The notes beneath the pieces are model-generated. The model did not search any database. It worked only from the letters and a program-made list of their open reading frames with translations, and was not told the DNA's origin. A stretch of DNA of 64,000 nucleotides from Drosophila pseudoobscura (lineage: Eukaryota > Arthropoda > Insecta > Diptera > Drosophilidae). The DNA is taken from NCBI RefSeq assembly GCF_009870125.1, contig NC_046683.1:46391869-46455868 (forward strand), in the 5' to 3' direction. Numbering within the stretch: the stretch's first letter is position 1; each line of letters opens with the position of its first letter. This document shows positions 51,501 through 63,500 of the stretch, piece by piece. The position numbers and the translations under genes are program-made.

Positions 51501-54500
51501 GTCCATGAAATTTGCGGCGTTGGATTGCCGGCTGCAGAGCACTTGAGGCTCACAGCTGGTCCCGGCTGCAGGGTCTGCTCGATGAAGCTGTACAGGAGCA
51601 CTGGCGGGGCATCTGTGGAGGGGAACACATTAATATTTTAGCCATAAGCTAGTTCTCGGCTAGTCCGACGAAACTTACCCCCCAGCTGCAGCTCGGCGGT
51701 GGCCTGGAAAGTATCGCCCTCGGGTCGTCGCACCACACACTGGTACATGCCCCGATTCTCGCGGCTCACGCGGGACACCATCAGTGTGTCCTCGACGCGG
51801 CCCGACGAAGGGAGCTGGCGCCCGTCCTTGTACCACAGGATATTCTGCATGCCCACGGGGCTGCCGTTGCTGGTCACGAGGCATCGGAACTCGGCCGTGC
51901 CCCCCATGTGGACGCTGAGCACATTCGGTGAGATCTCCACTTGGATGGGCGTGGCCACGGTGAGGCGAAGCTCCGCGCTGGCCTCGCCGCCCACATTGCT
52001 GGCCGTGCACTTGTACACGCCGGAGTCCTCGCCCGTGACGGCCTCAATGGCCAGGATGGGGCCCAGCAGTCGAACCCGGGGGCCGCTCAGGACGGGCAGT
52101 GGTCCGGCTCCGTTGTGGGTATACCAGCTGTGGGTCAGAGGAAGAAATTGGCAAGATTTATTCGGTCCGACTATTATAAATGGATTCCATTAATCGCGAT
52201 TTTCAATTGGAAACTCTACAAAATGAGTAAAACGAAAGATGTGGGGTAAAAATAAACGCTGCAATCCATTCGGCAATTTCAGGCATTGGCTACGTAATGC
52301 ACATAAGGAAATTGCTTTTATATACATGTAAATGGTAGATGAAATTCCCTCTTTCAAGTCGTCGGTTAGCATACTTTCCCACAGACTTTAATTAATGGAC
52401 CAGACTTTTTGACTGGCAGCTAGAGTTCATTTGTCATGGCTTTTGCTGAACATTTTCTAACAGAAGATAAAGTTTTCCCCACAATTACAGAGCCAAGGGA
52501 CACCGTCCTGAAGTTCAAGGCCTTGGGGACTACCTTTATGCTCTTCCAACACATTTTCAGTATGCACTTCTTTTGTCTAATGTTGCATTAATCCTCTGCC
52601 GGCTCATTATCCCCACGCTACTCTTTCCTTTCTGTTTTAATTATTATGAAATGGCTGCCAGTGAAAACCCTCGTGCTGCAATCTATCTATATATCCATCC
52701 ATCCATCCATCCTGCTGGCGTTGTCTGGTCTCGCTTATAGATTCTTTTGTTTCCAGCCGGCAGTCTGACATTGCCCCTCATCTGCTCGTATGAGTACTCC
52801 TGCAGCACTCCTCCCCAACAGTTTCTACTTTGTTTTACTTGTCTGCTTATCAAAGCGTAATTATGGCTGCACATACGTCTGTCCGCTCATCGTGTGTCCG
52901 CTCATCTGCCTGTTGTTGGCGCAGTTTTGCGACTATGCACACATCATTACCTATGCTATTGTTGTTGATGTCTGGGCTCAACGTGGCGTATACGCAAGCC
53001 ATATATCACACATACGCCCCATCGTCCGTCGAGAAAGTTAGTTAGCTCACATTTCAATTAGGGCTCCCAATGGAGCCGGCTCTTTAGACACTTTTCATAT
53101 TCTTGTTCTCGCTCTACCTTTTTCCCGGATCAAAGTCAGTCTCTTCATTTATTTGGCCGCAAACTAAATGCCCTGCCCGCACATTTTATAGATGTATGCG
53201 TTCCAATTAACGCACACAAGTGCTCGGCTGCCACTAATAACTAATAGCAGTCTGTGGGTGTGTGTGTGGTGTGTGTCTGTATGTATGTGTGCCGCAGCCA
53301 GCGGCAGAGTCAGAGCCAGAGCCAGAGCCATAGTCATAGCCATAGCTATAGCCTGTCAACGTCAAAAGTTTCACCAGAAATGTGTGCTAAAGCCTTTCTG
53401 AGCGGTAGGTCGTGTATGAGTATGTGTGTGTATCCATCCCATCGATTTCTGCCACCATACACACCTGTATTCGGGGGAAGGACAGCCCTGAGCGACGCAC
53501 AGCAGCACCGCGCCCTCGTCCTGCGACACCTGCACATGAGCCGTGTGCTCCACCACACTCGGCGAAATGATGCCGCGATGCGCTAGAGCGGCGGTAGAGA
53601 TGATGGAGAGATATTACATTGGTTAGGGATACGAGTGGAAGTTACGTGGCCACGATATGTGCTCTGATGGCTTGGCTTCGGTCTCGCTGCGGTTCGGTTC
53701 GGGAACCCCAGCCCCCAGCCCCCAGGCGAGGAGCAGGAGTACGAGCAGAAGCAGGTATACTCACAATTAATACGTAGTCGTGTGGGCGAGCTGACGACAA
53801 CCTGGCGGGTCAGGCGATGCATGCTCCGGCAGCGGAAGGACTGCGATTCATCGCTCTCCTGCAGATTGTGGATGAGCAGCTCGCCAGTGGGCAGCAAATG
53901 GAATTTTCCGTCTGCGAAAAGTGGAAAGTAGAAAGAGATGAGTCAATTATCGTGCGAAGCTCTTTTCGAGATGGATGTCCAAGGCCAGTCCGAACTTCGA
54001 ACATATCCCCTCAACCTTTAACTTCACCGCATGCACGTACTTAAGGTATTCTTGAGGGATAGACAGAAAGCAGTTTTACAAAAAGGGAGAGATTTCCCAG
54101 CCGAGAGTGGGAGAGAGAGTGGCTTAGGGCGGGCTAAAAGCGCTTCTCAAATTGCTAAAGGACAATGTTAATTATGCACGTAAGGAGGGGAGAGCAGATA
54201 GCACTAGTGGTAGGTGCAGATGGTTGTGGCAGTTAAGCAGGCAAACATGTGAGGCAAATACTGCAAACAAACAATGCACTTTGTTGGCTTGGGAAGCCGC
54301 TGCCACACAGGGACAAGGATGCAGACTCGAGGCGACTCGAGTCGAGTCGAATCGAGCCCCGTTCCGTGTCCTTTTGGTCCGCTTCGTCGGCAGTCAGAAG
54401 TCCCTACAGTCAGTGGCAGGGACGCACATGAAGCAGACAGAGAGATGATGCCTCATCCCTTCCTGCCCTGCCCTGCCCTGCCTTGCCTTGTCCTCCTGCA

Positions 54501-57500
54501 CTCCTGCCGTGTTACTTACCGCCTTGCAACGAGGGATAGATGTAGATAGCGGGTTCATGAACCCACGAGACCACTCGTACCAATTCCTTGACAAACGTGG
54601 GCACCACACAACGCAAAATGGCGGTGCAGCCCCGCGACGCGGATAGGACCTCCACATCCACTTTGTAGGCCTGTGCCACGACTGCGGAACACACGAAAAA
54701 TACGAGTATATTTCATTTAATATGCATCTCTGGACTGGGCCATGCCACGGCCCCCATACCGCATCCCGCATTTCACTTACCAGCCCGCACTTGCACGTCC
54801 CGGGACACAATGCGCCCAACGGAGTTGCTGGCGATGCAGCGGTAGATCGTATTGTGGATGTCCTGGTGATAGGCAGCTGCCGCAAACGGCATCAGGACGA
54901 GGGTGCCGTTCCGCAGGACACGTCGCACTCCGTGGATCTCGGTAACGGCAGTACCGTCCGCGTGCACCCAATCGATGGTGGGCTGCGGGCTACCCGAGGC
55001 GGAGCAGTCCAGCCAGCCGCCCGAGGAGTTCGAGAACTCCACTCGTCCCGGCGGCTCCATCACGAATCCAGGACCACGCAGATGTGTTTCAAACGGTTCA
55101 CTGCAGGTTGCATCTGCATGATAAAGATGAAACGAAAAGAGATTTGGAGCTTAGACAGAATATACAAGCATAACTATGAGGTATTTATTTATTATTTATG
55201 TCAGTATCAGTTATTGCACTCGTAATTTACTTTTAGCAATCATGCAAAGAAATCCAAATATTAATTATTTTGAACTTAAATTTAAATTAGAGCTTTGGAA
55301 TTTTGTGACAGCTTCCACAGCATATAGTCATGATGGTATTCTAATTAGTTATAATGATATCCTAAGTTGGCAGAAATTCTTGCTTTATTTCTTCTATATT
55401 GAAAACTTTTCTTCAAAAATCCACATCCCTAAAATTTCCCTCTTAAGTAATACTTCCAACAAACTACTGGGAGGAACTACATGATATATGTATATTCCAA
55501 ACCCCTCGAAAAATATATTCCATGACTACGATATTCCAGGCATTCCATTTAGAATTTTGGTACGCATTTGGATTCAGCGAAAAGGCATAAAAACATTTAT
55601 TGCTATTTATATGCAGTGCCATAAAAATATGCAATAATCCGTGAAAAGTGATATGGAAAATGCATAAATTGCTCAGAGCCCTCTTGGGTATGGCCGTGGG
55701 CCCGTGTGGGTGTCTCCTTTTAACCTTTTTGCTCTTTAATAAGCAAGCCGATTTTGTAGGATACCCAGGATACAAGGCAGACAAGGCATTGTCGCCCATT
55801 TCCATTTCATCCGAAGCCCCGCTCTCGAGAACAAACAGATTTTGCCTTATCTTAAATTAGAATAACAATTTCGTCTTTAGCTTGGGACTTGGGCTCCCAG
55901 TTGCCGCTCCCTCCTTTCCATTGGGGAGTTTTGGAACCGAGTACGATTACATACATATATATATATATCTATATATATATATGTGTATATCTCTATATGT
56001 ATATATTTCTCAAATTGACATTTCGCTTCATATTCCACATGAATGCGCCTCGGCTGTCTCTCGTCTGCCCCTGCGGCGCTGTGCAAATCCTTGCAACTCG
56101 TTCAATCTCCAACAGCCGTCCCCCCTCTCGCTCTCTTCCCTTCTCCACGAGTCATTGTGTCTGCAATTAGAGTTGTTTTTTGTTGTTTTTTTTTTCCTTT
56201 TTCTTTTCCATTTTTTTCCGAGTTTCTGTTTTTTTTTTTTTTTGCCTTTTGTACGGGTTTTTGTTGTGCCTGGCCAGGCGCTTTTTGTTTTATGCTCGAC
56301 AGCATGGATTTTTATGTAACTGCTTTCTGGTTTCGTCTCCGTCACCGTCTCCTCCTCGTTCCATTTCCAGCATTTTCCCCGCTGATTTCATGGCTAGCAT
56401 ATCCCGGCCCTACTCAGATTTCTACTCCAGCAGCCCAGCAGCTCAGCCGCAGCTCCCGGGTATGGGTACGGGCACGGGCACGGGCACGGGTCCTGGACGC
56501 GGATGAAGATGAGGCCTCTGCCAGGCCATAAAATTATTGCAAGTATGTCTTGAGTATGCCTGGCACTCGTCTCTCATGGTAGAAAGGGTATGTTTTACGA
56601 GCATGTGCCTTACAGTACGGCAAGATCTCATGTGTGTGGGTGGGTTTGGGTTTGGGACCGGGACCGGGACAGGGACTGGGTGGTGGGGAGGCTGGGTTGC
56701 TTGAGCGGTTGGGTGGGTGCATGTACATCCACTTGTACGGTTTTTTATTCTTTCCTGCGAAAACAAAAAGTCCACCCTCTCCTTGTTCCTGTGCGTGTGT
56801 TCCGCTCTTCCTTTTGAGCTCGCCAGGATGTGTGTGTGTGTGTGTGTTTGTGTGGGCTTTGTCCCCACTCGGATTCCTTTCCTTTGGGCTGTTCGACTTG
56901 TTCTTCGGCCTATGGCAATGGCTCGGCTCGGCTCCAATGACGAATTCCAAATTCATGAAACTTCTCTTAGCCAGCGCTGTATGCGCTTGCCAGAGCATTT
57001 CGATCTTTCGGCAAACGGCAAGAATGAGAAATATCTACTGGAAGAGCTAGCTTGCGTTGAGTGGTTTCGATTAGATGTACTACATTCCCCATTTCATGAT
57101 CTTTCGTAAACCCTTGAGGGTTAAATGTAATTTAAATGACTTGCGAAACCCCTACTTTTATATGAAACGATTTCGAATAATCAAAGAACAGTTTAAAGTC
57201 GACTAAATGTCTAATGTTTGCCACTTTATATGTAAGAAAGAAGAGGTTATTTATTGCAATTTAACTCACGTTTATCTCTTAAAATTCGAGTTTTATTGGG
57301 GAATTGCATAATCAGTAGAAACCCTAAACTTGTTCATAAAAGAATAAGGGATATTTTCTCTTGCAAATCCCATATAATCGCGTATGTTGACACTATAGAA
57401 TATGGGGTTTGGGAAAGAGGAATTTAAGCAACCAATCTTCAAAATCGATAAAAGGTCTCTTACTTTTCGAATGTTCATCGAAATGTCCATCGATATTGCA

Positions 57501-60153
57501 TTCAGTAACTGTTTTCCAAATGTATCTTTTCCTATTAAAACCTATTGAAATTTGCACCTCTGCTCGTTAAGCCAACAATTTGGTTTTAACGCCTTCGTTC
57601 CGTTTCGTTTCGGCCATTGGAGAAGCGCATTAAAATTGTCTCCATTTGCCTCAAATTTCCTTTCCAAATTGTTTTCTCCAGTTCCATGGGTCTGTACTTG
57701 CAACTGGCATTGCAACTGCATCCCCGCATCGGCCTGTCTGCCCCTCGGCTTTGGCTCGCATTTCCGCTCGTTTTGTGTGGAGCGTCCCCGCCCCCGCCTC
57801 CGCCCCCCATTTCCATTTCCACTCCCTAGCGAGTGTGCTCCTCCGCCTCCCCCCGCCGTCCACTTGTGCGAGTCTTGAGGGGTTACTTTGCCGAGCTTCT
57901 CAGACATTATTTCTGTGTTCAGCTTTCTTTTCAGTCCTTTCTCTCGACGGTACTTCCTTTTTCTCTCTGTTTGGATTATGCCCTTTTGGCACTTTTCAAA
58001 ATTATTTCGTAGCCTCCAGGCGGGGGCACATGTACATATAAGTTATGTATGTATGTATAAGTGATGCATGTAGTGTCTCCGGCTGTCCCTGCCACAGACT
58101 GCAGTGGTAATATTTCTAATGGTGCACGATCTGGGCACGAGCTCCGTCTGTCTGCCACCAAGTCCCCTTATAAAGAGATGGACTCAAAGGAAATTTAAGT
58201 AACCACGGATATTCCTGGGCGCGAGCGCCTTGAACGGAACTGGTGGGCCGGACCCGTGTAAGCAATCAGGTCGAAAAATACAGGAAATTCAATTTTTATG
58301 CTCAATAACAGGCACGGAGGCGTGACCCAAACACCCAAAAGATATCGAGGCTCAATATTGCTGGGGAAACGGCAAAAGAAAAACGGAAAAATAAAGGAAA
58401 AACTTGAAAGAAGTTAAAATGTTTACAGACCAGCGCGCAAACCAACAACAGAAGCAAAAAAAATAAAAAAACAAAAACAACAATGGAATGAATAATAATT
58501 GTGAATAACTTGATTTTGTTGTGTCCTTTTTTGGGTCGACAAAATCTCTTATTTTGCAGAGAATAAACAAAATACTGGAGCGCTGTAATGCTGTCATAAA
58601 ACTTTCTCCTATTAACAGAAGTTAAACTCTGTAACTTATCATTAATAATAAATACGAGTGCTGCCATCTGGAGCACACATATTTTTCTGAAACTTTTTCC
58701 CCGCACTTCATTAATCCTGCAGCAAATTAAAGCGTTTGTCATAAACGATTTAGAACACAATCAATCAAAGTGCGCTCATAGAGAACTTCTCCATAATTTT
58801 CCATAATTTTTCGGACCCTATCCCTATACGTATATGTTTATACGAGTGCATGGAGAAGCCTCCATATAACTGCCGTCTAATCGGATTTGTGGCGATGCTG
58901 TTGCTGCTCCTGGTGATTTTATATAACGTATTATATTTTATGTTTATCTGCATGGAAATGAAATGACAACATCGAAAAATGTGAGCCATCTCTCACTACG
59001 AGACGAGGATGAGGACGAGGACTAGGACGTGGACGAGGATGAGGATTGTTGCCCCCCGAAGCAAACTGTGTGTGCGCTTAGACATTGAGCAACAATTTCA
59101 TTTGCATATTTTTCATTTGCTCCCCAGCTCCGAGCTCCGGCGAGGGTGCAAATATACAGATACGAATACATATATATATTTGGGAAACATGAGATATCTG
59201 TGTGGCATTTTGATAATTTTTTTGAGCCAAATATACGAGATGCGAGTATGTAGGGTCCCCTTGTAGGCCCCCCACCGAATGCTGGAGCTAGGCAATGAAA
59301 ATTGGAAATATCAAATTTCGAAAAAGGTTTCCCCCGCTGATACGAGTTTGAAAAGGTCGATAGGTCCATCGAATTCTCTGCTCCTGACACATTTCATTAG
59401 GAAGTCCCACACACACACACACAAACACACAATAGGATAATGCTGGAAGGATAAAGAGGTTGGAAGGGCCTTTGAAGCGGTTTCTGTGGAGCATAAATTG
59501 ACGCCTGGTTTTTATCATAAGGCCATTTCGTACGAGTATTATGTAGAGGCGATTCGGCCTTAGTTTTTCTGCCACTTTTATGGGCTTCTGCTCTTCTTGG
59601 CCGGTCCATAAAGCGGCCAAGTCATTTGCACTTAGTTCGTATCATAAATTACGGAGCCTCCTTCTCGCCACCAAGTCCTCACTCATGTGAATCACCATAA
59701 ATTCAGGTCTCTATGTGGTACTGAAGATTGCGTCTTGAATGATAATAAAGTGAGTAATTGCCCCCGTACATAATTTCTGGCAAAAGTTTCACTTCTCCTC
59801 CATCCGGCGCCTAATACCGCCTCAAAGTCCCGGAGAATTTCCCGCCCAAAGCCCCTAAATCCTTTTGTTTTATTCACGAAAAGGCGTAAAACCGAAATCC
59901 AAAAAATATGCCGACAGCTGTTGGGACTTGCTACAAAAACACACTGGCAAAACGGGGATAACTTGGATGCCTTGGAGGCGCGTGCCATGCGACTTAGGCG
60001 GGACAAACAGACTGGGGGACCGGAGACCTTCTTCTAAATGCCGGCAGCCTGGGCTTAAGCGTGTGGCAAGAGATTGGTTGCGGGACTGCGAATGTGGCAC
60101 CTACCAAGATGGAGCAGCAAACAAATCACGAAGAGGCGGCTACTAATCCACAT
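33529..60153 (-). CDS. Dscam2: Dscam2, Ig-superfamily neuronal cell-adhesion receptor
   Basis: Coding exons in transcript order: 60105-60153, 54781-55113, 54520-54681, 53765-53911, 53465-53582, 51679-52127, 51468-51612, 47161-47312, 45002-45274, 10A 44079-44366 or 10B 43221-43505, 39882-40001, 39638-39811, 39414-39564, 39075-39355, 38522-39010, 37146-38462, 36794-37081, 36581-36703, 36331-36491, 35714-35840, 34961-35051, 33529-33940. With 10A this sums to 5850 nt, 1949 aa. Layout: signal peptide 1-16, Ig1-9 to about 900, FN3 1-4, Ig10, FN3 5-6, TM about 1621-1643, cytoplasmic tail. The alternative exon falls tenth, as in Dscam2. Dscam2 acts in isoform-specific homophilic repulsion in tiling and synapse patterning. 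Introns contain no gene I recognise. Confidence 0.93.
34141..35051 (-). CDS. Dscam2: Dscam2 alternative long cytoplasmic tail (intron-retaining form)
   Basis: If the donor CCAG|gtatca at 34961/34960 is not used, the frame stays open for 225 more codons to TAG at 34288-34290. This tail has Asn/Thr, Gly, Gln and His-rich stretches and ends APTLPK; the protein would be about 2036 aa. Conserved-looking blocks such as FRPIPHKSIMPAHEPPHH argue that it is real coding sequence. After the TAG the same frame stays open another 48 codons to TGA at 34141-34143, ending GEISCTYMDPIDQT. Confidence 0.65.
35484..35573 (-). other. Inverted repeat (RNA hairpin candidate) in Dscam2 intron
   Basis: tacattgagggagagcac at 35484-35501 is exactly complementary to 35556-35573. 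An inner 6-bp pairing aacaca (35513-35518) with tgtgtt (35550-35555) extends the stem across an 11-nt one-sided bulge, leaving a 31-nt loop. It lies in the intron between exons 35714-35840 and 34961-35051, just before the alternative tail choice. Confidence 0.7.
36794..37081 (-). CDS. Dscam2: Dscam2 exon: end of FN3-6 and transmembrane segment
   Basis: Phase 1-1 exon of 288 nt. It carries the end of FN3-6 (LYQMRMEAHNVAGASQAEFS), a proline-rich stalk and one hydrophobic span LLIPSIAALSGMICTIAMVI followed by CYRH, a positively charged stop-transfer end. Confidence 0.85.
42940..42962 (-). other. GC-rich hairpin downstream of exon 10B
   Basis: tggggcagc (42940-42948) pairs perfectly with gctgcccca (42954-42962) around a 5-nt loop. 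It lies about 260 nt past the 10B donor in the intron leading to the Ig8 exon. Confidence 0.45.
43221..43505 (-). CDS. Dscam2: Dscam2 exon 10B (alternative Ig7)
   Basis: 285 nt, phase 1-1, acceptor tcttgcag|TGCCGCCGAGC and donor AAAG|gtagcg. It encodes a whole Ig domain, with Cys in TVCGVSRGD and in GEYTCVAKN and Trp in LIWLKDG. It aligns with 10A over the full length (VPP start, DQY.S.L, AAE near the end). Muscleblind is known to regulate the 10A/10B choice in D. melanogaster. Confidence 0.92.
44079..44366 (-). CDS. Dscam2: Dscam2 exon 10A (alternative Ig7)
   Basis: 288 nt, phase 1-1, acceptor cccttgcag|TGCCGCCGAAG and donor AACG|gtaaac. It encodes an Ig domain with Cys in SLTCSVVKGD and NYSCVVRNS and Trp in INWRKDG. 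It lies upstream of 10B in transcript order, separated from it by a 573-nt intron. Confidence 0.92.
45381..45415. repeat. AACTAC hexanucleotide repeat
   Basis: About five tandem copies of acaact in the Dscam2 intron upstream (in transcript sense) of the Ig6 exon, near its acceptor at 45274. Confidence 0.8.
48523..48560. repeat. TG microsatellite
   Basis: Interrupted (TG)n tract in the intron between the two Ig5 exons of Dscam2. Confidence 0.85.
55114..60104 (-). other. First intron of Dscam2
   Basis: 5 kb from CTTG|gtaggt to tatcatgcag. Contains TA, TG, poly-T and GGGACC repeats. No nested coding gene is supported. Confidence 0.75.
55949..56000. repeat. TA/TATC microsatellite
   Basis: Interrupted (TA)n run in the 5 kb first intron of Dscam2. 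Confidence 0.8.
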
Positions 60154-60570
60154 GGTTTCCGGCTTCTGTTTTGATTTTGGTCTGGATTTTTGGTTTTGGG
60201 TTCGGTTTCGGTTTCGGTCTCGGTTCCTCTTTCTCTCTCTGGGGCAGGTTTCTCACGGACTTTCCTCGCGTGGCAATGATTTTTGTAATTTTGATTTGAT
60301 TTGGGTTGAACTCTTCAGCTGATTTACATTTCAGACACTTGACTCTTTGGTTTTCTTTGGCACAACTTTTCAATCTTTGTTTTTAAAAAAAATTGTTTGG
60401 GTGATGATGATTTGGTGTTTTGTTATGTTATGTTTTGAGGGACTGCATGGCCAGGACTGAAGATTCACTTCATTGCCGGCACACACTCTACTCGGAGCTA
60501 ACACACAGAAGTTGAACGTAGAGCTCTTCCCGTCCAGACGACCGACTGCCAGCAAGGACTCAACTTGACT
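60105..60570 (-). CDS. Dscam2: Dscam2 first exon: 5' UTR and signal peptide
   Basis: ATG at 60153-60151 starts MWISSRLFVICLLLHL, a short signal peptide with a hydrophobic core. The exon then ends at G|gtaggt (60105). Joined to the next exon (G|AT = Asp) it reads into DATCSEPFETH, the start of Ig1. The 5' UTR would be about 417 nt from the predicted TSS at 60570. It includes short upstream ATGs, one of them a start-stop ATGTAA at 60324-60329. Confidence 0.8.
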
Positions 60571-60573
60571 GCG
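60538..60573 (-). promoter_or_regulatory. Inr plus DPE core promoter of Dscam2
   Basis: On the minus strand GCAGTC (A at 60570 taken as +1) matches the Drosophila initiator TCAGTY at five of six positions. GGTCGT lies exactly at +28 to +33 (60543-60538) and fully matches the DPE consensus RGWYVT. No TATA box is evident at -30. The placement, about 417 bp upstream of the signal-peptide ATG, fits a TATA-less developmental promoter. Confidence 0.5.
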
Positions 60574-60599
60574 ATGCTTGGATGTTCGGATGGAAGCCA

Positions 60600-63500
60600 C
60601 CGTGTGGCACCGTGTGGCACTCTCTCGAAAAAAAATTCACCACACTCACGGAACCATTCGTAATCGCACTTCGTTCATTCACTTCGCACTCAGTCTCCGT
60701 CTTTTTCCGTTTCGTTCGCTCCGAGTTGCATTTCCCCTTTCTGCATCCGCCAGATCCGTGCGTATCCTGCGAACCTCGAAAAGCAACTGCCGGATGCCGA
60801 TTCCGATTCTGATTCTGATTCTGAGTCCGTTGGCTCTGTGGTGGCTCTGCCTTGGCGGTGCAAGTGGCAGCTCTGCCAGCTCGACGCATGCGCCCTCCCG
60901 CCAATTGTTGTCTGAGGTTAGGCACGGCGCTTCGAGCGCCTTCTCGAACAGCTGTGTTTACACTGGTCCCCCAGTGAAGGAGCGACCAGTGCGGGGTGGG
61001 GTGTATGGTGGCTGCCACATGCCACATGCCACATGCGTGAGTGCCTTGGCTAATGTTTCAATTATTTGGACAGTTTCATCTTTTTTTTTGGCATAGCTTA
61101 CGATTACGCCCCACGACCTGTGCAATGATGATGGCAGTTGGAGTCCTGATGGATGGGTTTTATCTATCAGCTTAATTAGATTTCCATATATGTATATTCA
61201 AATGTCAAAGGAATGTCTTAAATGTGTCTTCAAGCAAGGCGTTTTTAGGGAAAATCCATTGATCTGATTGTCTGACCACTGGATGACCACTGCTCGTCAT
61301 ATTTTCGACATGGAGCTTTTCCCCCTGTCGCTGGTGAATACATATAGTAAATGGACACAATGAAATGAATTATGGCAGCTACTCGCATCAAATGGGCTCA
61401 TTATTTCCATTACAAAGAGTTTCAATTAGCCGAGCATACAAACAAAGCCTCCACGTGGAATTCATCAGTCCTGAAAAAGTTGGCCAGGCCAAATCCTGGG
61501 CTCACATCCTAGGGCACCGTTAATGGACTCGATCTTTATTTGCATAATTTACTTGGCATTATATAAAACAATTTCACACTTAGGGCTCTGCTCTGCTCCG
61601 CCTGCCGTCGCATAAATGTTGTCTGCTCTTTTGGCGCTGCTGCTAATGAGCGTCAGGGGAAATTATGGTCTACAGAGACGAGGGGGAAGAAGGGGGGGGG
61701 GGGGGGAAAGGGAAAAGGGAGCTCTGCCAAAATCATAATACTTGGCCTAAAAGCATGCGGCATGATTCTATCTCACTCGACATTGGGGCTGTCGCTGTAG
61801 CTGTCGCTGGCCAATGTTTTGTTGATTTTGTTTTCTGTTGGGATGCGTAAAAAGTGTGAGATGTGGGTGTTGCAGGGGGGATGGGGTATGGGGTATGGAA
61901 CCGCAACCGCATGCCGCATGCTGCCTGCCGCTGACACACATTAGGCACACCAAGGACACCGGCAGCAGCAGCAGCAGCAGCGGCAACAAACACAACAATA
62001 AAACATAAGCCAGAACCGTGTTTGCTGCCAAATTTATTGCGGACCTGCTCGCATTTCCCACAGAGCGACAGAGCGACAGAGCCACACAGCCACCAACAAA
62101 CAAGCAACAGCCAACAATAGCAATATTCATGAGTGTGTTTCTTGTATCAGTGGCAGTGCTTGCAACAGTATGTGTTCTATGTTTTGTGTCTGTCTGTGAG
62201 TGAGTGCTGGCTGTGTGAGGCGGCTGTGTGCGTGTCAGTGTCGTTACTAATGACAACGGGACCGCGTTGCGCATCAACGAGCGACACCAAAAAGTCATTG
62301 ACTCATTGAGTCCCTGTCTCCCTCCCTCCTTCTGTGTGTGCTTGTGGCAGTGGCAGTGGCAGGAGCCCTGTGCTGCAATCACCCACCCCCTTGGCGCCAA
62401 CACCACACAGCTGCAGCAGCAACACTCTCTGGCTCAAGCATCGTGGGGCTTGTTTGTTTGTCGGTTGGTTCGCTGGTTGACTGCCTCTGCCCCTGCCCCG
62501 ACCACCCCATCGGCCAGTGCGTGCCGTGCCGTGCTACACACGTAGCACACTGCAAAAACAACATCCACATCAACCGTTATGGCTGGCCACTGTTCACTCA
62601 ACTTCCATCCACACTCCTCGGGCCCCACGCGCCCCACCCGCCCCACTCTGTCATCATTAGACATTGTCAGGTGGTGGTGTGCCGTCCAGCAGCTACAGCA
62701 GCTGCCTTGGCACTTTCGGCCATGCAACTGCAACTGCAACGTGCGCCAAAAAGTGTGTGTGTGCCAAAAAACCAGGCCATGGCATAGCAGTGGGACACAA
62801 TTTTGCGTAAAGTTATGCATGATTTTTCTTTATATTCGTTTAAATTTGCACTGGAAATGCAAACCCGTCATGCCATTGCTATTAAACAATTTTCACTTTT
62901 CCACATCAGGTAAACTTACAAATTATATGTATACTCGTATATTTGATAAGCTTCAGAATATTCTGCATATGATTTACTATGTGCTTTTAAAAAGGGTTAT
63001 CCTTCTGCTGCCTTTGGTGGAGTGTCCTTCTTCTGGGATTGCATTCAGTTCAGTTATTCAGTTGGTCAGTTGTCTTTTGCAGATGTGCATCCATTGTTTG
63101 AGTGCATTCAAAGGCTCGGTTCATTTCCGATGCCGGCCACTGGTCACCCACCGCCTGGCAACCCAATTCTATAAATCTGCATAACAATTATGATCCTGGT
63201 ACTAAGTATTAAAAACAATAACAAGGAAAGGACTGTGCCCCAGCCCCAGCCCCGGCCACAGTCCACGGCTACGACTACGGCTACGGCTACGGCTATTAAC
63301 CATTCCGGCTCTGCTGGCCGTGTCCTCCGACAATTTCTAAACCAGAGCGGATGGCCAGCCTCGGGAGTCGCATCTTCAGATACCCTGGCAGATGGATCGT
63401 TCCAACGGCAGATATATATCATATATACTCTATATACTATAACCAGTTATATTTTCAAGTAATGATTCATTCTGCACGCTGCAAACATTTGCTCAATCTC

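Noticed and set aside
58302..58760. Hydrophobic minus-strand frame that could look like a membrane protein
   Set aside because: Low-complexity T-rich intron sequence, no splice or start support. The true signal-peptide exon is at 60105-60153.
60560..61027. 155-codon minus-strand frame just upstream of Dscam2
   Set aside because: It lies above the predicted promoter, contains simple GAATCA repeats and shows no conserved domain.
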